Positions 1-9,649 are shown, counted from the first letter of the stretch. The stretch is DNA of 64,000 bases from Aliiroseovarius marinus (GCF_004360145.1 NZ_SAIT01000003.1:62001-126000); one strand, 5' to 3'. Translations and numbers: made by a program. Notes: generated by a model from the sequence alone, not told the origin.

Positions 1-443
1 TTCCCGACGCCGCCATCGGCACGCAAGAGATGAGCTTGGACATGTCCAACGGCAATTTCGTGCGTGAGCTTTCGGATTGCCGGACCTTCTGCCGTCAGGC
101 GGATGTAGACGCGATGCACAAGGCTGGACTGGCCCTTGGTGGCACCTATGAGAACGCGGTCGTTGTCGATGGCGATCAGGTTCTGTCGCCCGGTGGTCTG
201 CGCCGCGACGACGAAGCTGTACGTCACAAGATGCTGGATGCTCTGGGCGATCTGGCCCTTGCAGGCGCCCCGCTGCGCGCCCGCTATGTCGGCCATCGTG
301 CCGGACATGCCATGACCAACAAGCTGCTGCGCACCCTGTTCGACACCCCCGGCGCGTGGCGTCTGGTGGAATGCTATGGTCAGGATGCGCGCAAGCTGCC
401 CGGTGTTGGCGTGTGCCGCTCCGACCTGCCGATGACGGCCTGA
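1..443 (+). CDS. lpxC: UDP-3-O-acyl-N-acetylglucosamine deacetylase, C-terminal part (LpxC)
   Basis: LpxC is the zinc deacetylase of the committed step of lipid A synthesis, acting in the cytoplasm. The gene enters from the left edge; the reading frame starts at base 3 and gives about 146 C-terminal residues. The fragment shows the family's zinc-ligand segment RHKMLDALGD (His and Asp ligands), the catalytic-histidine segment GHRAGHAMTNKLL, and the upstream RTF and GGTYENAVVVD signatures. The stop at 441-443 is at the family's usual place. The next gene, bamD, is in the same orientation about 210 bases on, so two outer-membrane biogenesis genes are neighbours. The N-terminal half and start lie outside the window. 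Confidence 0.95.
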   Translation, partial: PDAAIGTQEMSLDMSNGNFVRELSDCRTFCRQADVDAMHKAGLALGGTYENAVVVDGDQVLSPGGLRRDDEAVRHKMLDALGDLALAGAPLRARYVGHRAGHAMTNKLLRTLFDTPGAWRLVECYGQDARKLPGVGVCRSDLPMTA

Positions 444-652
444 TCGGCCCCCTTGGTGACCTCGCGAACTGGCGACGCCAACGGCTGTGGTCATAGATCA
501 TCAGCGGAAAGCCGTCGCTTTCAGATAAACTCTTCCAACATCGCTGAATTTTGCTGTGCAAACCATTTTGCCTACAAAATTTCTGTGCTAGGACTCGCTG
601 GAAGATGTCGGAATTATTCTATCGACAGAAAACAGTTGGGGTAGCACCGGTT

Positions 653-1561
653 ATGATCCGCGTGAAATTGGGCAAATCCGTTAGTATTGCACTGGTATCC
701 GGCTTGGTTTTGACAGGCTGTGGCGGTGGCTCGGGCAGCTTGGGATTCGGAAGCTTGGGATTCGGCGGCGACGGGACCGGCGGCGGCATTTTTGGCTCTC
801 GCATCGAAAAACGCCCGATCGATCAGTGGAGCGCCGAAGAAATCTTCAAGCGCGGTGAATACGATCTTGAAGCGGGCGATCCGTCCGAAGCAGCCAAATG
901 GTTTGGCGAGGTCGAGCGCCTCTATCCCTATTCGGAATGGGCGAAGCGCGCGCTGATCATGCAGGCGTTCTCGCATCACAAAGACCGGGAATACGAACTG
1001 GCCCGCTCGACGGCACAGCGCTATATCGACACCTATCCGGGTGACGAAGACGCGGCCTATGCACAGTATATTCTGGCCATCAGCTATTACGACCAGATCG
1101 ATCTGATCGGGCGCGACCAGGGTCTGACCTATCAAGCGCTGCAGGCCTTGCGCACCGTGATCGAGCGGTACCCCGACACGGAATACGCCAAATCCGCGAT
1201 CTTGAAATTTGACCTGGCCTTCGACCATCTGGCGGCCAAGGAAATGGAGATCGGGCGCTACTATCTGAAACGCAAGCACTATGCGGCCTCAATCAACCGC
1301 TTCCGCGTCGTGGTCGAGCAGTTCCAGACCACCACACATGTGGCCGAAGCCTTGCACCGCTTGGTCGAAGCCTATCTGTCGCTGGGGCTGGAGAGCGAAG
1401 CCCAAACGGCCGGCGCAATTTTGGGTCACAACTTCCAATCGACCGATTGGTATGAAGACAGTTATCGTCTGCTGACCAGTCGCGGGTTGAAGCCGGAAGC
1501 CAAGGGCAACAGCTGGCTGCGTCAGGTCTATCGCCAGATGATCAAGGGCGAATGGCTCTGA
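653..1561 (+). CDS. bamD: Outer membrane protein assembly factor BamD (lipoprotein)
   Basis: BamD is the lipoprotein subunit of the BAM complex that folds beta-barrel proteins into the outer membrane. From the ATG at 653 the product is 302 residues with a lipoprotein signal peptide ending in the lipobox LTGC (Cys at residue 23). Upstream in-frame starts would bury this signal, which decides the start. A Gly/Ser-rich linker follows, containing SLGFG twice, then TPR-like helical repeats (AAKWFGEVERLYPYSEWA, ALQALRTVIERYPDTEYA) typical of YfiO/ComL. Position between lpxC and recN is common in this group. A 15-bp tandem duplication lies in the linker. Confidence 0.95.
   Translation: MIRVKLGKSVSIALVSGLVLTGCGGGSGSLGFGSLGFGGDGTGGGIFGSRIEKRPIDQWSAEEIFKRGEYDLEAGDPSEAAKWFGEVERLYPYSEWAKRALIMQAFSHHKDREYELARSTAQRYIDTYPGDEDAAYAQYILAISYYDQIDLIGRDQGLTYQALQALRTVIERYPDTEYAKSAILKFDLAFDHLAAKEMEIGRYYLKRKHYAASINRFRVVVEQFQTTTHVAEALHRLVEAYLSLGLESEAQTAGAILGHNFQSTDWYEDSYRLLTSRGLKPEAKGNSWLRQVYRQMIKGEWL
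737..766 (+). repeat. 15-bp tandem duplication in bamD
   Basis: Two adjacent copies (737-751 and 752-766) of AGCTTGGGATTCGG plus one variable base. They encode SLGFG twice in the flexible linker just behind the lipidated cysteine of BamD. The copies differ only at the last base, which suggests recent slippage duplication. Confidence 0.85.
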
Positions 1562-1621
1562 TCGGGTGGGGCCACATGGCCCGCCTGACGGCTTTTGGGC
1601 CAAGCGCTGACGGGGCTTAGG

Positions 1622-3274
1622 ATGCTACGGTCTCTGGACATTCGGGATATGCTGATCATCGACCGGTTGGAGCTTGAGTTCCAGCCGGGCCTGAACGTGC
1701 TGACCGGTGAAACGGGGGCCGGTAAATCCATCCTTCTAGACAGTCTGGGATTTGTGTTGGGCTGGCGCGGCCGCGCCGATTTGGTCCGCGCAGGCGCCGA
1801 ACAGGGCGAGGTTGTCGCGGTGTTTGACCTGCCTGACGCACATCCCGCCCGTGCCGTGTTGGACGAGGCTGGGATCCCCGTAGAAGACGAGCTTGTGCTG
1901 CGCCGGATCAACCGCTCGGACGGGCGCAAGACCGCGTGGGTGAATGACCGCCGTGCCAGTGGCGAGGTGCTGCGCGCCTTGTCCGATACGCTGGTGGAAC
2001 TGCACGGACAGCAGGACGACAAGGGGCTTTTGAACCCGCGTGTGCACCGGCAATTGCTGGACGAATTTGCCGGGCTGGGCGGCTCGGTCGACGCGACGAA
2101 AACTACGTGGCGAGGCGTTGCTCAGGCGTCGAAGGCGTTGGACGAGGCGCGGGCGCGGATTGACGCTGCGAAGGCCGAGGAAGAGTTTCTGCGTCATGCG
2201 GTGGACGAGTTGGACACTCTGGACCCGCAGCCCGGAGAAGATGCCGAGCTGGACGCGCGCCGCCGTCTGATGCAAGGGGCCGAACGGATCGGCGAAGACA
2301 TCTCGCGTGCGCATCAGGCGCTTGGCGTGGGCGAGGGGGCCGAGGCGCGGCTTGGCGATGCGTTGCGTTGGCTGGAAGGCGCGGCAGAGCAAGCAGGCGA
2401 CGTGTTGGACGCCCCAATTGCCGCGTTAAGCCGTGCGTTGGATGAACTGGGCGAGGCCGTGTCGGGCGTGGAAGCCGCGATGGACAGCCTGTCTTTCAAT
2501 CCGCACGAATTGGAGCAGGCGGAGGAGCGCCTGTTCGCCATTCGTGCGATGGCCCGCAAGCACCACACAACTCCTGACGAGCTGGGCGTGTTTGCCGAAG
2601 ATCTGCGCGGGCGGTTGGCTGCTTTGGACGCAGGCGCGGACGAAATTGCGGGGCTTGAAGCGGCTTTAGCCGATGCCCGCGCGCGGTATGATGCTGCGGC
2701 GCAAGCGCTGTCTACGGCGCGCCATGACGCTGCCACTCGGCTGGATCAGGCGATGGGGGCGGAACTTGCGCCGCTCAAGATGGAGCGTGCGGTGTTTACG
2801 ACGGACATCACGCCAGCCGAGCCCGGCCCGGATGGTGTGGATGCGGTCACCTTCACCGTCGCCACCAACCCCGGTGCGCCCTCGGGACCGTTGAACAAAA
2901 TCGCCTCGGGTGGGGAACTCAGCCGCTTCCTGTTGGCTTTGAAGGTCTGCCTGACGCGCGATGCGACGGGACTGACCATGATCTTTGACGAGATTGACCG
3001 TGGGGTCGGTGGCGCGACAGCAGATGCCGTTGGCCGCCGTCTGGCCGATCTCGCCAGTGCCGGGCAGGTGCTGGTCGTGACCCACAGCCCGCAAGTCGCT
3101 GCCCTTGGTGGGCATCATTGGCGTGTTAGCAAAGCGGTGTTGGATGGGGTCACTCTGTCCACCGTATCGCCCTTGTCATCAGATCAGCGCGTGGACGAGA
3201 TCGCGCGGATGATCTCGGGCGATACGATCACCGACGCCGCCAAGGCCGCCGCGAAAGAGCTTCTGGCGGGCTGA
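1622..3274 (+). CDS. recN: DNA repair protein RecN
   Basis: RecN is an SMC-like ATPase acting in double-strand-break repair. The product from ATG 1622 is 550 residues, the usual family length. The Walker A motif GETGAGKS is at residues 29-36. The middle is a long helical, coiled-coil region rich in Ala, Glu and Arg. The signature ASGGELSRFLLALK and Walker B LTMIFDEID lie near residues 430-455, followed by the D-loop/H-loop segment VLVVTHSPQVAALG. The start was chosen because family members begin MLRSLDIRD; a TTG nine codons upstream is less likely. It lies 60 bases behind bamD and ends 2 bases from the convergent dehydrogenase gene. Confidence 0.95.
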   Translation: MLRSLDIRDMLIIDRLELEFQPGLNVLTGETGAGKSILLDSLGFVLGWRGRADLVRAGAEQGEVVAVFDLPDAHPARAVLDEAGIPVEDELVLRRINRSDGRKTAWVNDRRASGEVLRALSDTLVELHGQQDDKGLLNPRVHRQLLDEFAGLGGSVDATKTTWRGVAQASKALDEARARIDAAKAEEEFLRHAVDELDTLDPQPGEDAELDARRRLMQGAERIGEDISRAHQALGVGEGAEARLGDALRWLEGAAEQAGDVLDAPIAALSRALDELGEAVSGVEAAMDSLSFNPHELEQAEERLFAIRAMARKHHTTPDELGVFAEDLRGRLAALDAGADEIAGLEAALADARARYDAAAQALSTARHDAATRLDQAMGAELAPLKMERAVFTTDITPAEPGPDGVDAVTFTVATNPGAPSGPLNKIASGGELSRFLLALKVCLTRDATGLTMIFDEIDRGVGGATADAVGRRLADLASAGQVLVVTHSPQVAALGGHHWRVSKAVLDGVTLSTVSPLSSDQRVDEIARMISGDTITDAAKAAAKELLAG

Positions 3275-3276
3275 TC

Positions 3277-4653
3277 CTATCCGGCTTGCGGAACCAACTT
3301 GCCGGGGTTCAGGATGTTGCCCGGATCGAGCGTCGCCTTGATGTCCCCCATCAGCGCCCAGCCGTCCCCATGTTCCTCGGCCATCAGGTGCAGCTTTCCC
3401 ATACCGACCCCATGTTCCCCTGTGATGGTGCCCTCGTACTTCAACGCCCGGCGGCTCATCCGTGCGGCGATGGTCTTAGCCTCGGCCATCTCGATGGGGC
3501 AGGACGGGTCGATCAACAGGATGGCGTGAAAATTGCCATCGCCCACATGACCCAGAATGGGACCGGGCAGGATCGAGGCGGCGATGTCCGCGCGCGTTTC
3601 CTCGACCGCCTGTGCCAGCTGAGAAATCGGCACGCAGATATCTGTGACCAGCGTCCGTGCGCCGGGACGCAGGCTTTGCACCGCGTAAAAGGCGTGATGA
3701 CGGATCTTCCACAGTGCGTTGCGATCCTCGGTCTTGGTTGCGTGCTCATAGCCCGTCGCGCCGAAGTCGCGTGCGATCTCGCGGAAAATGTCACTGCCTT
3801 CCTTGACCGCGTTGACGCTGCCGTGAAACTCCACCAGCAGATGCGGGCATTCGTCCATTTCGGTCCCAGCATAGTGGTTGAACGCACGGGCGGTGGCTTC
3901 GTCGACGAACTCGATCCTCGCCACGGCAAGCCCCATCTGGATCACCTGCTGCACTGCCCCCACGGCTGAGGCCATGTTGGGAAATGGGCAGATCCCCGCG
4001 CGGATTTCTTCGGGCTGGCCATGCAGGCGAAGGGTCAGCTCGGTGATAATTCCCAAAGTGCCTTCCGAGCCCAGAAACAACGCCGTCAGGTCATAGCCGG
4101 ACGAGGATTTAGCTGCGCGTGATCCCGTGCGGATCACCCGCCCATCGGCCAGCACTACCGTCATGCCCAATACGTTCTGGCGCATCGATCCATAGCGCAC
4201 CGTCGTGGTGCCAGACGCGCGCGTGGCCGCCATGCCCCCAAGCGTGGCATTCGCACCCGGGTCCACGGGAAAGAATACGCCAAGACCGCGTAACTCATGG
4301 TTAAGCTCTTCGCGCGTTAACCCCGCCTGAACCACTGCAATCATGTCGCCTGGATCTTGCGATAGCACCCGGTTCATGCGCGTCATATCCAGACAAACGC
4401 CGCCCTTAGCCGCACTTGTATGCCCTTCCAAAGACGTTCCCGCGCCGAACGGGATCACCGGCAATCCCGCGTGGTTGCAAATTTTCAGGATCTTGCTGAC
4501 TTCATTGGTGTTCTCGGGCCAGACCACAATATCGGGCGGAGCAGGGCGAAAATGAGTCTCTGATCCACCATGTTGATCCAGAACAGGCTTGGACCGGCTG
4601 ATACGATCGCCTAGAAATGACGAAAGCTCGGTGAACGCGGTGTCGATGGCCAT
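3277..4653 (-). CDS. FAD-binding 2-hydroxyacid (D-lactate-type) dehydrogenase
   Basis: 458-residue flavoprotein of the GlcD / D-lactate dehydrogenase (cytochrome) type, which oxidises 2-hydroxyacids and passes electrons to a carrier. An N-terminal PCMH-type FAD-binding domain is visible: PPDIVVWPENTNEVSKIL, then PFGAGTSLEGHTSA, then DPGANATLGGMAATRASGTTTVRYG near residues 130-160. The C-terminal domain carries the active-site signature GEHGVGMGK near residue 425. The ATG at 4653 has a strong Shine-Dalgarno (AGGGGAGGA, about 6 nt upstream). The gene is divergent from the chloride-channel gene and convergent with recN. D-lactate is the most likely substrate because the FAD-domain motif matches eukaryotic and bacterial D-lactate dehydrogenases, but related hydroxyacids cannot be excluded. 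Confidence 0.85.
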   Translation of the reverse strand: MAIDTAFTELSSFLGDRISRSKPVLDQHGGSETHFRPAPPDIVVWPENTNEVSKILKICNHAGLPVIPFGAGTSLEGHTSAAKGGVCLDMTRMNRVLSQDPGDMIAVVQAGLTREELNHELRGLGVFFPVDPGANATLGGMAATRASGTTTVRYGSMRQNVLGMTVVLADGRVIRTGSRAAKSSSGYDLTALFLGSEGTLGIITELTLRLHGQPEEIRAGICPFPNMASAVGAVQQVIQMGLAVARIEFVDEATARAFNHYAGTEMDECPHLLVEFHGSVNAVKEGSDIFREIARDFGATGYEHATKTEDRNALWKIRHHAFYAVQSLRPGARTLVTDICVPISQLAQAVEETRADIAASILPGPILGHVGDGNFHAILLIDPSCPIEMAEAKTIAARMSRRALKYEGTITGEHGVGMGKLHLMAEEHGDGWALMGDIKATLDPGNILNPGKLVPQAG

Positions 4654-4729
4654 CCCATCCTCCCCTGAGAAACCGGAACAACTTATGGTAAATGACGAAC
4701 CTTGGGAAGGGTTCTACACGCGCAGCGCA

Positions 4730-6418
4730 ATGATAAAACAGATAAAATTCATATTGGGTAAGCGCATCCAAATTCTCGCTGCGAAAACGCGCGAGGCGTG
4801 GCGCGTGATGGTCGAGAAGGGCCCCAGCCAGATGCAGTTCTGGCTGATCGCGCTGATCATTGGGGTGGCCTCGGGGGCGGCGGCACTTGGCTTCCGCAAA
4901 GGGATCGAGATCCTGCAAGCGACGCTTTATGGCACCGATGATCTGACCCATCTGCATAGCTTTGCGGAAACGCTGCCGTGGTACTGGATTTTGCTGCTGC
5001 CTACTTTTGGCGGTTTGGTGGTCGGGCTGATCCTAAATTGGTTCACGCATGATGGCCGTGTGCGTGCGGTGGCAGACGTGATCGAAGGCGCGGCCCTTTG
5101 GGAAGGCCGTGTGGAAAAGCGCGCGGGTATTGGGTCGGCGCTCGCCTCGCTCATCACACTGTCGACCGGCGGATCGTCGGGTCGAGAAGGTCCCGTGGTT
5201 CACTTGGCCGCCGTGATCTCAAGCTGGATCTCGGCGCGGATCAACGCCAATGGCATCACCGGGCGTGACCTTCTGGGCTGCGCGGTGGCGGGCGCAGTCT
5301 CGGCCAGCTTCAACGCCCCCATTGCCGGCGCGCTCTTTGCGCTCGAGGTCGTGTTGCGCCACTTCGCCGTCCACGCTTTTGCCCCCATCGCCATTGCGGC
5401 GGTCTCGGGCACCGTGATCAACCGTTTGGAATATGGCGGCGTGACCGAATTCGTCTTGCCCGCAGAAGGTACGCTGGCCTTTTATATCGAGCTCCCCGCC
5501 TTCCTGATCCTTGGACTGGTGTCGGGCATCGTCGCGGTGATCCTGATGCGCTCGATCTTCTGGGCGGAAGACTTAGGTGACACGGTGCAAAATCGACTGC
5601 GCTTGCCACGCATTCTGCGTCCCGCACTGTCTGGGTTCCTGCTGGGCGCCATCGCGATCTTCTTCCCGCACATCATTGGCGTGGGCTACGAAACCACCTC
5701 GGCAGCGCTGACGGGAAGCCTGACCGCTGGGGTCGCCATTCTATTCGTCGCGGTGAAAGTCGCAGCGGTGGCCATCACCATGGCTGGCCGCATGGGCGGT
5801 GGCGTCTTCTCTCCCGCGCTGATGGTTGGCGCGTTGACCGGGCTCGCCTTCGGGATCATTGCCACGGCCATCTTCCCGGATGTGTCGGGGTCCGAAACCC
5901 TCTATGCCCTTGCCGGCATGGGTGCGGTCGCCGCTGCCGTGTTAGGCGCACCGATCTCGACCACGATGATTGTGTTCGAACTAACAGGGGACTGGCAGAC
6001 CGGGATCGCGGTGATGTCCGCTGTATCCTTGTCGACGGCACTTGCCAGCCAACTGGTCGACCGCAGTTTCTTCCTGACCCAGCTTGAGCGTCGCAACATT
6101 CACCTTGCGGCAGGCCCACAGGCCTATCTGCTGTCCACGGTCCGCGTGGCGCAGGTTATGCGGGATCGCGAACACGCGCGCAAAGCAGGTGAAGAACACT
6201 GCTGGGAACTGATCGAGGATGGCGTCTATGTGGATGGCAACACCACACTGGAAGTCGTCATGCCGATGTTCGAAGCCACGGGCGAACGCTATATCCCGGT
6301 CGTTACGTTGGGCGGCGAAGGCGACCCGCCCGAGCTGTGGGGCGCGATCTTCCATGTGGATGCGCTAAAAGCCTTCAATCGCGCGCTTGCGGACACGGCA
6401 GCAGAAGAGCACTCCTGA
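4730..6418 (+). CDS. ClC-family chloride channel/transporter with C-terminal CBS-like region
   Basis: Integral inner-membrane protein of the ClC family, about 562 residues from ATG 4730; an in-frame ATG at 4685 would add 15 residues and cannot be excluded. The second selectivity-filter motif SSGREGPVVHL, including the gating Glu, and the third, GGGVFSPALMVGA, are clear. So are the inverted-repeat helices (AGAVSASFNAPIAGALFALEV). The first motif, GSGIP in classical ClC proteins, is absent: the aligned stretch reads HDGRVRAVADVIEGAAL. A cytoplasmic C-terminal extension (about residues 470-562) resembles a CBS-type regulatory domain. It is transcribed divergently from the dehydrogenase and ends at a structured repeat. 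Confidence 0.85.
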   Translation: MIKQIKFILGKRIQILAAKTREAWRVMVEKGPSQMQFWLIALIIGVASGAAALGFRKGIEILQATLYGTDDLTHLHSFAETLPWYWILLLPTFGGLVVGLILNWFTHDGRVRAVADVIEGAALWEGRVEKRAGIGSALASLITLSTGGSSGREGPVVHLAAVISSWISARINANGITGRDLLGCAVAGAVSASFNAPIAGALFALEVVLRHFAVHAFAPIAIAAVSGTVINRLEYGGVTEFVLPAEGTLAFYIELPAFLILGLVSGIVAVILMRSIFWAEDLGDTVQNRLRLPRILRPALSGFLLGAIAIFFPHIIGVGYETTSAALTGSLTAGVAILFVAVKVAAVAITMAGRMGGGVFSPALMVGALTGLAFGIIATAIFPDVSGSETLYALAGMGAVAAAVLGAPISTTMIVFELTGDWQTGIAVMSAVSLSTALASQLVDRSFFLTQLERRNIHLAAGPQAYLLSTVRVAQVMRDREHARKAGEEHCWELIEDGVYVDGNTTLEVVMPMFEATGERYIPVVTLGGEGDPPELWGAIFHVDALKAFNRALADTAAEEHS

Positions 6419-6436
6419 CCGCAAATCTCGCATTTT

Positions 6437-6511
6437 CTTGCCTCAAGTATCCCGGGGTGAATGCGCAACGCGCAGAGGGGCAGCGCCCCTCATAGGCTCA
6501 CGACGTGAGCC
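6437..6511. repeat. Structured intergenic repeat, copy A
   Basis: Lies between the convergent ends of the ClC gene and rsmA. It starts CTTGCCTCAAGTATCCCGGG, then has a GC-rich variable part, the hairpin GAGGGGC-AGC-GCCCCTC (6475-6491) and the hairpin GGCTCAC-GAC-GTGAGCC (6495-6511). The same order recurs at 16274, 20113 and 42206. The lead segment is nearly identical to copy D. Confidence 0.9.
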
Positions 6512-6522
6512 ACCGAACGCCT

Positions 6523-7359
6523 TTATCCCAACGCCCGCGACAAGGCGCAGAACGCTTCCACGTCAATCTCTTCGGCGCGTGATGTGGGCTTGATCCCGAC
6601 CGAGGTCAGTACGTCCTCGATCTCGGGATGCATGCCCTTCAAGGACGCTCGCAGCATTTTGCGCCGCTGCCCGAAGGCCTTGGCGACCACCGCTTGCAGT
6701 TTGCCCGCATCCGCCTCGAAACGGGGTTCGGGCAGAGCCTCAAGATGCACCACGGCCGAGTGGATTTTCGGCGGGGGTGTAAAGGCTTCGGGGGGCAGTT
6801 CCATCACGACACGAGGCGTGGTGCGCCACTGGGCCAGTACTGCCAAGCGCCCATATTTCTTCGATCCCGGCTGCGCAACAATGCGCTCGGCCACTTCCTT
6901 TTGGAACATCAGGGTCAGGCTGGACCAGGCAGGCGGCCAGCTTGGCGGCGTCAACCACCGCACCAAGAGCTCGGTGCCTACATTGTATGGCAGGTTGGCG
7001 ACGATGCGGATGGGGGGCGTCAGGTGTTCAAGCGGGTCCAGCTCTAACGCATCCGCATTCACGACCTCGAGCCGTCCCGGATAGGCGTCGGCAATCTCGG
7101 CCAACGGCGCCATCGCACGGCTGTCTTTCTCGACCGCGAGCACCTTGCGCGCGCCTTCGACCAGAAGCCCACGGGTCAGGCCACCGGGGCCGGGTCCGAC
7201 CTCCAACACGTCGCAGCCCGATAGATCCCCGGCCATGCGGGCGATTTTGGCGGTCAAGTTCAGGTCCAGCAGAAAGTTCTGGCCCAGAGATTTCTTGGCG
7301 ACCAGCCCGTGGGTGTTAATCACCTCGCGCAGGGGGGGCAGCCCGTCGATCTGGCTCAT
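6523..7359 (-). CDS. rsmA: 16S rRNA (adenine1518-N6/adenine1519-N6)-dimethyltransferase RsmA (KsgA)
   Basis: 278-residue SAM-dependent methyltransferase that dimethylates two adjacent adenines in helix 45 of 16S rRNA. Visible motifs are [11 protein letters not shown] near the N-terminus, the SAM-binding loop [16 protein letters not shown], the acidic loop LAVEKD, and the catalytic NLPYNV motif near residue 122. The C-terminal substrate-recognition domain ([25 protein letters not shown]) is complete. The ATG at 7359 overlaps the stop of pdxA by 4 bases (ATGA) and has AGGAG 8-9 nt upstream. It is the last gene of the lptF-lptG-lptD-surA-pdxA-rsmA run, the same order as in many proteobacteria. 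Confidence 0.96.
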   Translation of the reverse strand: MSQIDGLPPLREVINTHGLVAKKSLGQNFLLDLNLTAKIARMAGDLSGCDVLEVGPGPGGLTRGLLVEGARKVLAVEKDSRAMAPLAEIADAYPGRLEVVNADALELDPLEHLTPPIRIVANLPYNVGTELLVRWLTPPSWPPAWSSLTLMFQKEVAERIVAQPGSKKYGRLAVLAQWRTTPRVVMELPPEAFTPPPKIHSAVVHLEALPEPRFEADAGKLQAVVAKAFGQRRKMLRASLKGMHPEIEDVLTSVGIKPTSRAEEIDVEAFCALSRALG

Positions 7360-8360
7360 GTGGTGCTCTCCTGTCGGCGGGCAAGGCCCATTTGGTGGGC
7401 CATGCGCAGGGCGTTGATCAAGGATGTGGCATCCGCAGCGCCGGTGCCCGCGATGTCATAGGCTGTGCCATGATCGGGCGAGGTGCGGACGAAGGGCAGG
7501 CCCAAGGTGACGTTGACACCGCCCGCAAAGTCGATCGTCTTGATCGGGATCAGCGCCTGGTCGTGATACATGCAGACCGCCGCGTCATAGCCTGCGCGCG
7601 CGCTGGCGTGGAACATCGTGTCGGCGGGCAGGGGACCCAGCAGGTCCAGCCCCTGAGCGCGCAGATCGTCGAGCAGGGGGGTGATCATGTCGATCTCCTC
7701 CATCCCCATCGCGCCGCCTTCGCCCGCGTGCGGGTTCAGGCCAGCAACGGCGATGCGCGGAGCGGTGTGGCCGAAATCGCGGATCAACGCGGCGTGGGTG
7801 GTGCGGATGACCTGTTCCAGCGTTTCGCGGGTCAGTGCAGCGGGCACCTCGGACAGGGCGATGTGGATCGTGGCGGGCACGACGCGCAGTTCGTCGCAGG
7901 CCAGCATCATCACGACATCGGCGTCGCCTGCCAGATGCGACAGGTATTCGGTGTGGCCGGGAAACGGAAACCCCGCCCCGTCCTTCAGCGCTTTCTTGTT
8001 GATCGGGTTGGTGCAGACGGCAAGCGCCTCTCCTGTCTGCGTCAGCTCCACTGCACGGGCGATCACGTCGATCACGGCTTGCGCTTGTTCAGATTGCGCC
8101 ACGCCGGGAACGCGTGGGGTGTGAAAGTCATGCGGCAATACCGGCAACGCCTCGGCGCTATGCGCTTCGGTGGGATGGTCGATCTGCGTGAACGCGATAC
8201 CTTCGGGCAGGTGGCGCGGGTCGCCGATCAGAAAGAACGGCACCTCTTCCTTCAAAACCGCAAAGGCCTTGGCGGCGATCTCGGGGCCGACCCCTGCTGG
8301 TTCGCCCATGGTCAAAGCCACGGGCGGGACAGGGGCGGACGCGCTGCTGTCAGCGGTCAT
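7356..8360 (-). CDS. pdxA: 4-hydroxythreonine-4-phosphate dehydrogenase PdxA
   Basis: 334-residue NAD-dependent enzyme of the DXP-dependent pyridoxal 5'-phosphate pathway; it oxidises 4-phosphohydroxy-L-threonine. Family signatures are [11 protein letters not shown] at the N-terminus, the metal-ligand histidines in FPGHTEYL and [13 protein letters not shown], and [13 protein letters not shown]. The ATG at 8360 overlaps the surA stop by 4 bases (ATGA), and its own stop overlaps rsmA, so translation is likely coupled across the three genes. Confidence 0.96.
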   Translation of the reverse strand: MTADSSASAPVPPVALTMGEPAGVGPEIAAKAFAVLKEEVPFFLIGDPRHLPEGIAFTQIDHPTEAHSAEALPVLPHDFHTPRVPGVAQSEQAQAVIDVIARAVELTQTGEALAVCTNPINKKALKDGAGFPFPGHTEYLSHLAGDADVVMMLACDELRVVPATIHIALSEVPAALTRETLEQVIRTTHAALIRDFGHTAPRIAVAGLNPHAGEGGAMGMEEIDMITPLLDDLRAQGLDLLGPLPADTMFHASARAGYDAAVCMYHDQALIPIKTIDFAGGVNVTLGLPFVRTSPDHGTAYDIAGTGAADATSLINALRMAHQMGLARRQESTT

Positions 8361-9649
8361 TGCGCGTCAAATTCCTCGATAAACGCGGCGGAGCGAAGCT
8401 CTTCCAGATAGGCGGTCGAGAAAGCCTGCAAGCGCTGGTTCTGCAGGCGCAGTTTCAGCTGATCGCGGCTGACATCCTCGGGCAATTCGCGGCTGCGCGA
8501 ACACAGCATCAGATAGACAAGGTTCTGTCCATTGGCCGATGTCAGCGCGGTCGATGCCTCGCCTTCATCCAGCTGCGCCAGCTCTACCGCATAGCGGGTC
8601 GGCAGCTCGCCCACGGGCACAGCTTCTTTTGCGATTTGCGCTTCGGTCGAACCGGGGAACAGGCCGAACAGATCGTTGCAGCTGTCTGTTTTGGCGCGGA
8701 TCTCAGCGGCTTGCGCAAGGGCTTCGGCGCTACGCCCCCCCGGGATCATCATTGCGGCGTATTCGACAGTGACATCTGCCGGTGTGGGGCGGTCAACTTC
8801 TTCGATGGCCCGCAGCTGGAAGACGGCGACACCGTTCTGAACCGGCACCGGGTCGGTCACGTGGCCGGGCTCCAAAGCCACGACCTGCGCGGCAACGGCG
8901 GGCGGCAGATCTGACAGGTCGGTCCAGTTCAGACGCCCGGAACGGCCGCTAGAGGCAGAGACAGAAGAGCGACGGGCCTCGGCCGCGAAGGCGCCCAATG
9001 TGGTGATTTCCGAGAACTGCGAGGCACGTGCGTTGGCCTCTTGCATGGCTTCGGGGTTTTCGGCTGCCAGAACGATTTCGGACAGCAACACGCGGGCGTT
9101 CTGTCCCGGCGCGGTCAGAGACAGCTGGCGGTCAATCTCGTCCTCGGTCACGTTGATGCGGCCCTGCCAGCGTTTGCTGACCACAGCGCGCCAGGCCATG
9201 CCGTTGGACACGAAATCACGGAAGGTTTCCGGGGCGACACCCGCCTGCGCGATGATCTTGTTGAACTCTTCGACCTTCAGGTTGAAACGCCCGGTAAACT
9301 CGGACATGCCCGCCAAGACATCTTCGGCGGTCACCGATACATCCTCGGCTTTGGCGGCCTGCTGCTGCAAGGCTTCGTCCATCAGCTGTTTCAACGCCAG
9401 TTCACGCAGGTTCCCCGGCGCGCGCAGAACGGTCAGAAACGCCATGCGCTGCGACAGCTCGTACGAGGTGATCACGCTGTCGTTGATCTTGGCGACAGGT
9501 TCGAAAATGTTTTGTGCCTGCGCAGGTGCCGCGCCCAGTCCGACCAGAGACACCAGACCGAATACCAGACCGGACGTCGCGCAAGTCCATGCCGAAGCGG
9601 TCGCTTTGCGCTGTGAAGTTTGCGCTTTAGATTGGCTATGAAATCCCAT
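8357..9649 (-). CDS. surA: Periplasmic chaperone / peptidylprolyl isomerase SurA
   Basis: 430-residue SurA-like protein that escorts outer-membrane proteins, including LptD, through the periplasm. The N-terminal signal peptide ends at AAPAQAQ (about residues 40-46). The SurA N-domain follows (NIFEPVAKINDSVITSYELSQRM), then one parvulin-type domain (DLPPAVAAQVVALEPGHVTDPVP...GVAVFQLRAIEE), then the C-terminal helix. Start at ATG 9649 is preferred: AGGAAA sits about 8 nt upstream and the signal peptide then has a sensible length. An in-frame start 28 codons upstream has no such support. It lies 71 bases behind lptD and overlaps pdxA by 4 bases. Confidence 0.92.
   Translation of the reverse strand: MGFHSQSKAQTSQRKATASAWTCATSGLVFGLVSLVGLGAAPAQAQNIFEPVAKINDSVITSYELSQRMAFLTVLRAPGNLRELALKQLMDEALQQQAAKAEDVSVTAEDVLAGMSEFTGRFNLKVEEFNKIIAQAGVAPETFRDFVSNGMAWRAVVSKRWQGRINVTEDEIDRQLSLTAPGQNARVLLSEIVLAAENPEAMQEANARASQFSEITTLGAFAAEARRSSVSASSGRSGRLNWTDLSDLPPAVAAQVVALEPGHVTDPVPVQNGVAVFQLRAIEEVDRPTPADVTVEYAAMMIPGGRSAEALAQAAEIRAKTDSCNDLFGLFPGSTEAQIAKEAVPVGELPTRYAVELAQLDEGEASTALTSANGQNLVYLMLCSRSRELPEDVSRDQLKLRLQNQRLQAFSTAYLEELRSAAFIEEFDAQ

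Noticed and set aside
453-644. 63-codon plus-strand frame between lpxC and bamD
   Set aside because: TTG start, no ribosome site and random-like composition; it overlaps the region leading into bamD.
7392-8411. Long open frame (about 340 codons) opposite pdxA
   Set aside because: High-GC shadow of a real gene; His/Gln/Arg-rich composition with no family features.
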